A stretch of DNA of 64,000 nt from Euborellia annulipes (taxonomy: Eukaryota; Arthropoda; Insecta; Dermaptera; Anisolabididae), in contig JAKCPI010000950.1 in the NCBI GenBank assembly GCA_023213315.1, positions 124,001-188,000 on the forward strand, written 5' to 3'. Every line of letters starts with the position of its first letter. The stretch's first letter is position 1. Under the pieces are notes generated by a model. The model made no database searches. It saw nothing but the letters and a program-made list of their open reading frames with translations, and was not told the origin of the DNA. Positions 54,836-64,000 of this stretch are shown here, one piece after another. The position numbers and the translations under genes were made by a program.

Positions 54836-56145
54836 GTGCAGGAGGTGGATTTGAACTCGCGAAGTTTGGTTACTTGAGATTGGAAAAAAAATATAGATTT
54901 CTTGATGACGAATTAACCAGTTGAGCCAAGCTTTGATTTAATTTTCACAAGGAAAAAAAGCCATATAAGAAACATGATATAAAAGAAGTATTAAAAAAAT
55001 TTTAATATTCCACATATGATATATCATTTTTTTTTACTTTTTTATGCGGATTAATAATTTATAATCGGAATTTCAATAGGATTCATAGTTTTCAAATAAT
55101 TCAATGGACAAACGTCAGATTGTTTATGCCTTAATGTAATTAAACCAAAAACTCTATCTAACATATGATACATGTCATTAATTCTTGAATTCCCCCTGAT
55201 TCCAGAGAACTAAAGCCCTTTTAATTATATGATCTAATTTGGGAGTTATTGGCGATCAAAGTTAAGCTTATTTTCGACCATCACACACTCATTTTTATAT
55301 TATCGAAAAAGCTTATTTAGCATTGTCTGATTAAAACCAAATTTTTCCCAGAGATTTATAATTAAAAAATGAGTTTTTTTCTAAAGTTTCATTGAGATTG
55401 GTAAAGAAATAAATAAAATATTGACTATTTTGTAAATTGAGTTTTAGAATTCGGGATCTCGGATTGGTAAAGAGAGCGCTCTGTGAACCGGGTCTAGGCT
55501 TGACATCTGAGATCCCAATTCTAAAACTCAATTTACAAAATCGTCAATATTTTATTTATTTCTTTACCAATCTCAATGAAACTTTAGAAAAAAACTCATT
55601 TTTTAATTATAAATCTCTGGTAAAAATTTGGTTTTGATCAGACAATGCTAAATAAGCTTTTTCGATAATATAGAAAATTGAGGGTTGATGTCATTAAGGT
55701 CGAAAATAGGCTTAACTTTGATCGCCAATAACTCCCAAATTAGATCATATAATTAAAAGGGCTTTAGTTCTCTGGAATCAGGGGGAATTCAAGAATTAAT
55801 GACATGTATCATATGTTAGATAGAGTTTTTGGTTTAATTACATCAAGGCATAAACAATCTGACGTTTGTCCATTGAATTATTTGAAAACTATGCATTCTA
55901 TTGAAATTCCGATTATAAATTATTAATCCGCATAAAAAGTAAAAAAAAATGATATATCATATGTGGAATATTAACATTTTTTTAATACTTCTTTTATTTC
56001 ATGTTCCTTATATGGCTTTTTTTTCCTTATGAAAATTAAATCAAAGCTTGGCCCAAGTGGTTAATTCGTCATCAAGATATTTATATTTTTTTTCCAATCT
56101 CAAGTAACCAAACTTCGCGAGTTCAAATCCACCTCCTGCACTTTT
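54836..56145. repeat. 1.3-kb palindrome with tRNA-like ends
   Basis: Left arm about 54836..55460 and right arm about 55509..56145 are inverted copies with a spacer of about 48 bases. Outer ends read (plus strand, right arm) AAAGCTTGGCCCAAGTGGTT and GCGAGTTCAAATCCACCTCC, an A box and a B box like a tRNA gene. The arms include GGTTTAATTACATCAAGGCA and TTGATCGCCAATAACTCCC. The mirrored open frames at the centre on both strands are a product of the symmetry. Located between ARL13B and SGPL1. No transposase seen. Confidence 0.85.
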
Positions 56146-56354
56146 TTTTTTCTTCTTAACTGTTTTTTATACCTCCTCACTATATTTATATATCTATTTA
56201 TGTAATTTTTTTTTTCGTTTAAAAAACATATAAGAATAAATAATATTTTATATTTAATTTGTCTATATTTAGATTCTTTTGGAGAACAAAAAATAATTTG
56301 AATCCTTTAATCAATTAATTTTTGCTCTGTTGTTTTTTGATAGAAATCTATGCA

Positions 56355-56560
56355 TTTTTACTTTCTCTTACCTCTATATATATGTTAATATATAGAGAGA
56401 GAAAGTATTGGATTCATGTCAAAAATTCGATGTCGAGATTTTGATGGATATACACGTTTTGAGGTCCCCTGAATCCAAAAAAGTGGTTTTCGCGAAATGG
56501 TCTGTTTGTGTGTGTGTGTGTGTTCAATTTAAAGCATGAAGGAATTGAGCTATGAGGCCA
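56355..56560 (-). mobile_element. family A element, 3' part only
   Basis: Minus-strand 3' hairpin (TTTTACTTTCTCTTACCTCT at 56357) and AAAATCTCGACATCGAATTT, microsatellite at 56508..56523, ending in TAGCTCAATTCCTTCATGC. The sequence to the right is unrelated. Confidence 0.8.
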
Positions 56561-58084
56561 AAATAAGTGAAATATAAACTAGCTACTTTGTTCATTCTTT
56601 CTACCATATTTGAATTAATTTATTATTTTTTGAATATTAATATTAATTTAATGACCCGATAATCAAATGAAAATCTTAATAATATTAATTAAAAGATATA
56701 ATAATGTAGAAACAAATAGAAAAGGAGAGGATGTCAGTTAGCCTCTATTGAAATAAAACCTCCAATATGTGAAACGTTTCGGTTTTACTTTACTGCAATA
56801 ATCAAAGTGAATATATAAGCTCATTGCAATATACAAAGAGTTGTTATATATTTTAATATACAATAATAATTATATTAAATATAATATAGGTACATAGATC
56901 GAAGTATGCTCATCAGACTTTATGTCTACACAATGTTTTTGAGAAATGTTTTTAATAGTAAAAAATTAGCCTTAGCTCAACTTTAATAGTGAAATTTTAT
57001 ATTCAATCGCTTGAATATAAATAAATTTTATTAAAATTATTGAAAAAACTTTTCAGTGCGTATGCTTCAATCTTGGGTGGAAATTCGAGTCGAAATTTTA
57101 TTTCTTCAGATCTCTAAACTTACAATTGTTAGATAAATTATTTATGCCTATTAATAATTAAAATTTTTTTGGCTAATTTTACACATTTAATATAATAAAC
57201 GGGAATCTAATATCATAAAAAACATTTCTCATAATACATGTATCAAAATATTGTATGGAGAAATGAAATCAGCTTTTTCTAGTGTCAGTAATATCATTTT
57301 ATTATCGCTCCATTGGATGCAGCCCTCGCATATCCAAAAAATATTAATATTTTATTTTCACCGGAGGTTGCTTCACAAAAAGGACCGAAATATTTGCTCT
57401 ATAAATTAAAATAAGAGTCACTTAGAAAAAACTGATTTATTTTTCCAATTGCTCAGCAACATCTCTCACCTTTAATCAGGTATAATAATTTTTAAAAATA
57501 TTTTTGAAAGTTTTGTTTCGAAATCTCTAAATAAAGAGATAGGTAATAGTAAAGTAATATAGTAAAGGCACATTAAAAATTATGTATGAAATATTCTTCA
57601 AGTTCATTAAGAGAGATTTATTTTTAGGAATTTAAAATTTAAAGTATTTGAATACAACAAAATCACATTTTTTTTTATTTTACAATATGTTTTATATACT
57701 AAGATTAAATTTAAAAATATGTAATTAATCTTTCAATTAAAACAAATTAAAAAACTTTTTTATAATTAGCTCTTTGGGTTTGAACTCAAGACTTCGTGTT
57801 ATTCAAGTAAAAGATGGTTCATCTATAACATATAATTCTTAGGCTAAAAATGGGACAAACACCCTGGTCCAATCTTGTCCATGGTCAAGTAAATGGCCTT
57901 TGGATAAAAGATTTGTCTTTGCGATGAAGAAATCCCCTTAGTACTAAATCTTATTATTAAATTTACTATTTAACATTTTATTATTAGAAATAGAATCAAA
58001 AGGGAAATAAACAAATATTTCTAATTCTTTTGGTAATAAAATGATGAGATGTGGCATATTTTATAATCAGATTTTGTAGTGAAG
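56561..58084. other. AT-rich DNA with a tRNA-like relic
   Basis: Near 56755..56800 GTGAAACGTTTCGG resembles an HHR arm without a core. On the minus strand at about 57765..57850 GAGTTCAAACCCAAAGAGC is B-box-like. No gene was recognised. Confidence 0.4.
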
Positions 58085-58435
58085 GTGGAGCATGGCCTTC
58101 CCTCACCGATTTGAACGACAATTTTTACTTTTTTTACGAGTAGTTTACAAAAAAAAAAGCACACGGCGAGATTCGAACTCGCTATCTCGCGTTTACAAAA
58201 TATGAACCCTATCAATCTAGCCACCGAGACTTCTCCAAATATCATTGTTAGCAACGGCTTAAGACATGCTGGCAAATCTTTTAACATTTTTACATTTTTT
58301 TTTTTTTAGACCAACGGTTGAGAAGCGCATTCTCTCGCTTTTACAGAATTTGTTTTTGACCAAGTACTACACATAAAAAATTTTCGTTCAAATCGGTGAG
58401 GGCAAGGCCATGCACTCCCCTTGTAAGTGGCTTAA
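58085..58435. mobile_element. tRNA-headed repeat in inverted halves
   Basis: On the minus strand at 58150..58232 GTCTCGGTGGCTAGATTGAT and GCGAGTTCGAATCTCGCCG form credible A and B boxes of a tRNA-like head. Its downstream segment (CGTTCAAATCGGTGAGG and GGCCATGC) recurs in the opposite orientation at 58378..58415. A functional tRNA is not supported: the region between the boxes is too long and no acceptor stem pairs. Confidence 0.5.
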
Positions 58436-59327
58436 CCAATGACTACTATTTGAGCAAGAATGAAGAAACCGGCCCTAAATTTATTAATTATTCCCACACA
58501 AGGCGGCATTAGATGTGTAAATGAATTTCCCCTGGATCAGGCAAGGTAACTCTAGGATATTTATCACTCTCAGATCGTTCGGTTAGATTTTGATTAATAT
58601 TTAAATAACCAAACCAAGCAGAAGGTGATTTGCTTCTCAATGTTTCAACATATAGTGATCTAAAATGAACCGAATCTAAGCAAGACTTTTAGCTATCCTA
58701 GCATTAGATTGCTTAATCGCAAGGAACTAATAAACATTGAAACCCTTTTTCATAAAAATAATTTAATTAAAATTTTAATAAAATAAAATAGAATGTGGAA
58801 ATGTATAGTAAAAAATCTTATTTGACATTGGATATTCTGAGGTAATTAAAAATTCTAATATTTTTAATATATTAGGAACAATTTGTTATTTTTTTTATAA
58901 AAATAAAATCTAAATCGTATATTCGATGCCTTTTCAAAAATATATTAAAAAAATATATTTTTTAGTAAATAATAAAAAAATAAAGCTCATTGAATGATGT
59001 TTCAAATAGAATCACAATTTGGTTTGAAAATAATATTAGGAACCCTTTCTGGGATAAAAACAAATTTTTTTTGTATATAATTATAATATATTGTTTGCTA
59101 AATATATATTCCTAAATACGTATCACTATATATATTCCTTTTCTGGTGAGTGTAACCATTTTTGGAAATAGGAATAAACCAAAAATGATATAAAAATAAA
59201 GATTCGTTAGGCAGTTGAGATGCATTCTACCTAACTCAACTCCTTTTTGTCTTTCTTCGAAGAAGAAAATGATTGGGATTTCTTAAACGACTAGATAGGA
59301 ATGGTTGATTATTAAAGTTGATGTCAT
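58436..59327. other. region downstream of SGPL1
   Basis: AT-rich, no repeat or gene recognised. The 3' UTR of the lyase gene is expected at its right edge; AATAAA overlaps the stop codon (59332..59327, minus). Confidence 0.4.
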
Positions 59328-62300
59328 TTATTCATTCGGTGTATAAAATGTGGAGTCAAGGAAATAGCGTGTAAAATCTCCCACAATTGATCGATCCGGG
59401 ATTTTTTTGGGACATCCCGTATAAAGCCATCTGAAAAAGAAAAAAATAAATAAAATATTAAAATAGATTTTCTTAATTCCTTTAAATAAAAGAAATAGAT
59501 TATTAGTTTTTTCTAATTTTCATATAATTTTAATATCCAATTTAATTATCATGATATTGATTTAATTTAAATTGTTAATGGACTTTCTTCCAAACTAGCT
59601 TTAAAATAATCTTCTAAACTCTCGCTCACGATATGGCAGGGCAGAGGGCAATGCAATTTTTCGAATATCAAGAATCGAATCTATTTTTAAAAAGAACAAT
59701 TACGTTAAAAATCTGATGTGACGTCGCACAGCACACAACTTTCTCTTACCTACGGTAAAAGAACGCGTTTACAACATGAAGAATAGTGAAAATTAAGAAT
59801 TGTCCAAATGCGACGCTCGTTCTTGCCAACAAATCACAAATGTGGAATAATAGGCCAGTCAAATTCGACATTAAAATCCCAAAACGCCATGTAACGCTGC
59901 TTTTTTGATATGTTGTTTGGACCCCTTAGGAGAGTGTGAAACCACATTTTGCAAGCAAAAAAAAGTTGTGCTTCCCGCGTAAACTGCAAAATATTCGGAC
60001 TTTTTTCAGTTCAATTCAAAAACTATGGCCTTTTTGACATTAGTTGATTATATCATTTTGAAAGTATATTAAATTTTAAAAAATTAAAGCCAAGCCACAG
60101 GTCCGTATGTCTAATAGTTTTTGAGATAGGTTGATTGAAAAATTTACATGCTTTTCAGAAACAATTTTCGGGTTTGTCTATGTTTAATGCGGAATATCGA
60201 CTTAACCACCCATGCTTAGAGAAAAATTGTGAGAAATTGAGTTTTAGTACATTTAATTACCTTTCATTTAAGCGCAGTACATAGGCAAACCTGAAAATTG
60301 TAACATTTCTGAAAAGCATGTAAATTTTTCAATCATCATATCTCAAAACCTATTAGACATACGGAGCTGTGGGTTAGCTTCAATTTTTTCAAATTTAATA
60401 TACTTTCATCAAATGATAATAGCAACTAATGTCAAAAGCCCATAGTTTTTAAATTTAACTGCAAAAATTGAAAAAAGTCCAAAAATCTTGCAGTTTTTGG
60501 CGGATTATGTGGAAAGCACAAGTTTTTTTTGCTTGCAAAATGTGGTTTCACAATCTCCTAAGGGAATACCGAAAAAGCAGCGTTACATCGCGATTTTAGG
60601 CTTTTTTGAGGGTGTACAAATTGACTGGCCTATAAGGCAAAAAGATGGATCGACCAATGAAATGAATAATAATAATCCTCACCTTTCCCTCTACTGGCTT
60701 AGAAGGGTCTTCCATGATTTTCTCAATTTCTGCTTTAACATCAGATAAAAATCTTTCTGCTATGTTTTCTTGTGTATGCATATATGTTATACAAATGTGT
60801 ATTCTAAAATAAATAAATTTTAGAATTAATAGTAATCTCATATTAAAATAAAAAAATACAGTAATACAAACCCATTAGGATATTGCAACGGATTTAGATT
60901 CCATCCTTTTTTGCTGAGAGCTTCAGAAAGCCTATATATGTGGAATACATTACTTCCAAAAGCAATCACGGAAGTTGCAGGCTGTCCAAAAAATAAACAG
61001 TTCATTCATATTACGCAACCTATAATCAAAGCAAAATATCAATTTAAAAAATATATAATAATATATATATAATACTTTTTTGAAGAATTTTGATATAAAA
61101 AGTAATATGTAAAATATAAATTATCTATATACAGTATATAATTGTCAATACTCTGTCCGAGTCAAAATATCTCTGGAACTACAGCAGGGTGGCTTCAGGG
61201 ATAATATTTGAAATTTCCCTGATAATTCAAGGTTTTCCAGCAAAATATTTCTATTTTTCCATGATTTAAAATTTTTAGAATGATAGACAGAAAGAGAGGA
61301 TGTCAGACAAAAGGAGAGACGTTTCGGCTTTAATTAAATAAATCCATCATCAGTTTTTAAGAGATTATTGGCAATCTCAAGGTGTACACCATTGAGATGC
61401 ACATAGAGTTGTTATATATAAACATATACAAAATTATATAAAAAAATCTGGTGTGACTGGCGCACAGCACACAACTTTCTCTTACCCTTCGGTAAGAGAA
61501 AGTTGCGCATTGTGCTGGTCACACCAGATTTTTTGTGTCGAGATATATTTAGTTTCCGATAGCACCTTAGTTTCAAACTTGCATTTTAAATGTTGACTGC
61601 TTCAAATAAACTATGGTTATTTTTCAAAATTTTAATCTCATATTTGGACATTTTATACACAATATAGAATCGTAAATAAATACAAAATTTCATAAGAATT
61701 GGAAAAAAAATTTTAAATGCCTAAAAAGTTCTAAAGGGGACCCCCTTTTGAATCGAAATTAACATACAAATCCCTATAGGAAATTAACATTAGGCCTATG
61801 CGAAGATAAGGTGGAAAGGGAATTTAAAAAGAGTAGAGAGAGACGATAATGTTTGCAAGTGAGAGAGAGACATATATGTTTTCTTTGAAACAATTAAAGA
61901 CACAAATAAATTTAAAAAAAAATGGGAATTTAAATAATAATTGATTTTTAATCTAATAAAAAGAAAAAGATTTAAATTCCGTTACCATGGCAACCATTTC
62001 TATCTTTCCTATGAAGAACAAGAGTAAAGTGGTCTTCAGAAGATTTCAACGGCAAAATGAGAATATACATTTTAAAGAGCATCTAAAAAATAATTGATTT
62101 TTGAATTTTAAAAAAAATCCTTGGAGGGAATTTTGAGAAAATCGAAAAAAACTGAAAAAGTACATCAGTAAAGTACTAGTACTTTTTGGCCGATTTTGTT
62201 CAAAAGCTTATTTTGAGCGTGTGGGAAGGTACCTAAGTTAAATATAAAATTTCAATCCGGTAGCTCAATTCCTTCATGCTAAAAATCTGTCCACACATAC

Positions 62301-63310
62301 AGACACACACACATACACACATACATACATACATACACACACACAGACCAATTTGCGGGACCCACTTTTTTTGGACTCAGGGGACCTCAAAACATGTATA
62401 TCCATCAAAATCTCGACATCGAATTTTTGACATGATCGCAATACTTTCTCTCCTATATATTTCATATATAGGCTAAGAGAAAGTAATACAATATTTCCAT
62501 AATATAACAACTCTATCTGCATCTCAATGGTGTACACCTTGAGATTGTCAATAATCTCTTAAGAACTGATGATGGAAAAAATACTTTTCTTGTGAAAATT
62601 TTCTTGATACAAGCATATAGATCTATATTGAAAATTCTCAAGAAATCGTTAAATTGTTTGAAATTAATAAATAAAGAATTATATATATCATGTACTGGTC
62701 CAGAAAATTGAAAACATAACCAAGTATTTATTAAATATGTAAATAACATGACCAACACCATGGTATATATAATTCTTTATTTATTAATTGTCCCTTGAGA
62801 GGATATCTCAAAACGTCCATCTAGATCGCGCCATTGAAATCTTCTGAAGACCACTTTACTCTTGTACTTCATAGGAAAGATAGGAGAAATGGTTGCCATG
62901 GTAACAAAATATAAATATTTTCCCATAGGCCTACTTATAAATTTTACATCATGAAAATCGAATGTACCGTACTATAGGAAACTAAAAACATGTCGACACA
63001 AAAAATCTGGTGTGACAAGCACAGAACACAACTTTTGATTACCGAAGTTGTATGCTGTGCGACCAGTCACACCAGATTTTTTTTTATTTTGTAGAGTATC
63101 TTAACACATTATTCAGCGACTAGGGAGGCGAGGTCCCCTGTCTAGGTGCGTACAATTGCGCCCTCGCAATTTCTCTTTATGATCCTATGGTTATGAAAGA
63201 TAATTACCCTTGTTCAATTTTCCTCGTGGTTTCAACTATTTTTCTTGTAGCGTCTACATATCCTTCTAAGCCAAAATATTGTAATGTTGCCCAACAAGCA
63301 GCTATTATAC
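59328..63310 (-). CDS. SGPL1: sphingosine-1-phosphate lyase, C-terminal exons
   Basis: A PLP-dependent ER enzyme that splits sphingosine-1-phosphate into hexadecenal and phosphoethanolamine, the last step of sphingolipid breakdown. Four certain exons (minus): 63310-63208 ([20 protein letters not shown]), 61019-60872 (RNMNEL.., [32 protein letters not shown]), 60803-60683 ([19 protein letters not shown] ... DPSKPVEGK), 59430-59328 (MALYGMSQ ... [16 protein letters not shown], end TPNE). These match the last ~155 residues of the ~550-residue family in order; the PLP lysine would be in upstream exons outside the window. Junction phases agree (2, 2, 0). A possible further exon end at 63989..64000 (GGAACATCAG|GTAAAT) is uncertain. 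Two exons contain one extra base in a homopolymer (60988..60993 and 59402..59408), without which the frame is continuous to TAA. The donor after NG is the weak GTTTGT. Confidence 0.93.
59402..59408 (-). other. SGPL1: homopolymer frameshift in the last SGPL1 exon
   Basis: Minus-strand A7 after ATGTCCC. The frame MALYGMSQ leads into a stop; with six A it reads on as [18 protein letters not shown], matching the lyase family to its end. Likely miscall. Confidence 0.85.
59706..59766 (+). mobile_element. family A 5' hairpin fragment
   Basis: AAAAATCTGATGTGACGTCG, then GCACAGCACACAACTTTCTC and TTACCTACGGTAAAAG, the left half of the 5' hairpin only, in the last SGPL1 intron. Confidence 0.65.
59853..60630. 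mobile_element. 778-bp fold-back element in the last SGPL1 intron
   Basis: Ends GGCCAGTCAA and TTGACTGGCC between TA dinucleotides (59851..59852, 60631..60632). The two halves are imperfect inverted copies over most of their length (TGTGAAACCACATTTTGCAA, CTGAAAAGCATGTAAATTTT, AACTATGGCC/GCCCATAGTT). Ends 52 bases from exon 60803-60683. The open frame at 60488 lies in it and is incidental. Confidence 0.8.
60988..60993 (-). other. SGPL1: homopolymer frameshift in an SGPL1 exon
   Basis: T6 (minus) between [10 protein letters not shown] and [11 protein letters not shown]. With T5 the exon reads LFIFGQPATS, as in insect lyases (IFIFGKPATS). The phase-2 junction with the exon at 63310-63208 fixes the upstream frame, so the shift is real in this sequence. 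Confidence 0.82.
61280..61439. mobile_element. left arm of an HHR pair split by family A
   Basis: Minus-strand core at 61313..61357 (CTGATGA, GCC, GAAACGTC), then GGCAATCTCAAGGTGTACAC and AGAGTTGTTATATA. The inverted partner is 62487..62585 (AACAACTCTATCTGCATCTC, GTGTACACCTTGAGATTGTC, CTGATGATGG with a lost GAAA). The family A copy at 61440..62486 sits between. Confidence 0.7.
61440..62486 (+). mobile_element. family A element, long form, in SGPL1 intron
   Basis: Complete at both ends: 5' hairpin 61440..61536 with symmetric apex (CTCTTACCCTTCGGTAAGAG), 3' hairpin TACTTTCTCTCCTATATAT ... TATAGGCTAAGAGAAAGTAA. About 400 bases between GTTTCCGATAG and CCATGGCAACC are extra compared with 23088..23779, and partly match 38640..38740. 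CA/CATA microsatellite at 62290..62345. Confidence 0.82.
62487..62585. mobile_element. right arm of the split HHR pair
   Basis: Inverted continuation of 61280..61439; the core is CTGATGATGGAAAAAA with no recognisable GAAAC afterwards. Confidence 0.6.
62826..63090 (-). mobile_element. family A element, 5' part only
   Basis: Minus-strand copy with 5' hairpin at 63000..63088 (apex shortened to CTTCGGTAATC) and body to AAGATTTCAATGGCG, ending at 62826. In the same SGPL1 intron as the long copy but in opposite orientation. Confidence 0.8.
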
Positions 63311-63375
63311 CTAAAAAATAGAATATTAATTATTATAAATTAAGTTGTATGCTGGGTATGTGAGATTGGAGTTGG

Positions 63376-63552
63376 GAAGAATGAAACCAGCGTTGTCGAA
63401 CACCTTTACACTTTTATTCAGGCAGACGCATAATGGCAGGGACACCTTAAAAAACTTTCATTGGCACTGAAGATGGCAACCGTTATGGTTACCGAAACGT
63501 CTGCCTGAATAAAAGTGTAAAGGTGTTCGACAACGCTGGTTTCATTCTTCTA
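63376..63552. mobile_element. HHR-bearing inverted pair in SGPL1 intron
   Basis: Perfect arms of about 52 bases: GAAGAATGAAACCAGCGTTG and CACTTTTATTCAGGCAGACG on the left, complements at 63500..63552. The right arm has the hammerhead at 63463..63505; the left one has lost its core. Confidence 0.8.
63463..63505 (+). ncRNA. hammerhead ribozyme, type I
   Basis: Stem I GGCA (63463..63466) with TGCC (63502..63505); core CTGAAGA 63467..63473; stem II GGCAACC/GGTTACC with one mismatch and a five-base loop; GAAAC 63494..63498; GTC 63499..63501, cleavage after C63501. Stem III palindrome ACGT. Confidence 0.7.
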
Positions 63553-63988
63553 TTAATTATTATTACTAGGTTTTTATTAAAATTTTGGTAGACTTATATT
63601 GAATATTTAGGTTTACTGGTATATGATTTGATGGTCTCAGAATGCAATATATTATAGCTATATGATATCAAATTGCAAATTTTGAGACATTCGATCGTTA
63701 TATAAATGAACATCATTATCCTTTTGCTAATGATAAATATTACATGCTTATAAAATCGGATTTATCGTCATGTTCTTTGAAAAAACTAAAAAAATCATGT
63801 TAAATAAGGTGTAACCATCGATCCCATGGTTTAATCTAGTCTTAACTAAAGTCTTTAGTTAGTCTAAAGAAACTTATTTTAATGAATAATCATTAAACCA
63901 AATTAAAATCCAGATATTTCTGACAATTAAGTTAAGGCCAAATGATATTAAATTAAATAATGGAATCGATCGTTGCACTTTAATTTAC
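63553..63988. other. SGPL1 intron, nothing further recognised
   Basis: AT-rich. A palindromic stretch (TAGTCTTAACTAAAGTCTTT and TTAGTTAGTCTAAAG) is at about 63835..63870. Confidence 0.4.
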
Positions 63989-64000
63989 CTGATGTTCCTT

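Noticed and set aside
55331..55637. Two almost identical 66-residue products on opposite strands
   Set aside because: They are mirror readings across the centre of the 1.3-kb palindrome, not two genes.
58150..58232. Functional tRNA gene
   Set aside because: A and B boxes are good but spacing and acceptor pairing do not fit a cloverleaf; its 3' sequence continues as a repeat that recurs inverted nearby.
61000..63200. A missing mini-exon of SGPL1 for the GIFIFGK-type region
   Set aside because: Not needed: the exon at 61019-60872 starts earlier than the CAG before CCT suggests, and holds [11 protein letters not shown] once the T6 run is read as T5.
63989..64000. Further SGPL1 exon at the right edge
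   Set aside because: GGAACATCAG|GTAAAT gives the right phase, but only three codons are visible and they align poorly with relatives. Mentioned in the gene entry only.

Overview
ORGANISM AND OVERVIEW. This is an AT-rich, intron-bearing animal genome window. The three recognisable genes have invertebrate-style proteins closest to arthropod orthologues, so an arthropod is likely, but the species cannot be named from sequence alone. All three genes lie on the minus strand in the right third: the first coding exon of a class I alpha-1,2-mannosidase (MAN1A type, 43202..43807), a complete eight-exon ARL13B ciliary GTPase gene (48584..53998) and the C-terminal exons of sphingosine-1-phosphate lyase (SGPL1 type, 59328..63310, continuing off the right edge). 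I found no convincing protein-coding gene in 1..43171. That stretch lies downstream of the mannosidase exon 1 splice donor and is probably part of its first intron, at least 43 kb long. The genes have no evident pathway link to one another (N-glycan trimming, ciliary signalling, sphingolipid breakdown). READING-FRAME PROBLEMS. ARL13B exon 5 and the second-last-but-one and last SGPL1 exons each need exactly one base added to or removed from an A/T homopolymer of 6-7 to restore frame. Everything else (splice sites, phases, motifs) is intact, so base-calling or assembly errors are more likely than pseudogenes. REPEATS. Most of the window is nested repeats. (1) Hammerhead-ribozyme (HHR) bearing elements: at least sixteen sites carry CTGANGA, usually a stem II, and GAAA, mostly followed by a palindromic ACGT or ATAT and then C or T. 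They usually occur as head-to-head inverted pairs. This matches the type I, dimer-type hammerheads known from Penelope-like retroelements, but no reverse transcriptase is visible. (2) 'Family A', a roughly 650-1050 bp non-coding element in about 15 full or partial copies. It has a long 5' hairpin whose 19-bp apex is exactly inverted in one copy, and a 3' terminal hairpin around a TA-rich loop. (3) SINEs with three kinds of Pol III head (tRNA-like, 5S rRNA-like, a second tRNA-like) that share a tail motif around GGCCT..G..GCCGAAAA. (4) Small DNA transposons and MITEs of hAT, mariner/pogo and TTAA-target types, several with clean target-site duplications. (5) A Helitron with hairpin and CTAG end. 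(6) Large fold-back palindromes. The clearest nest is 22687..24526: a SINE split by an HHR-type element (11-bp target duplication), holding a Helitron, holding a family A copy. LAYOUT. 1..16 kb: mostly anonymous AT-rich DNA with scattered MITEs, family A and SINE pieces. 16..32 kb: dense HHR pairs, SINEs, Helitron nest, family A. 32..43 kb: family A copies, HHR palindrome with nested hAT, hAT with a nested palindrome. 43..64 kb: the three genes, with further insertions in their introns and intergenic spaces.
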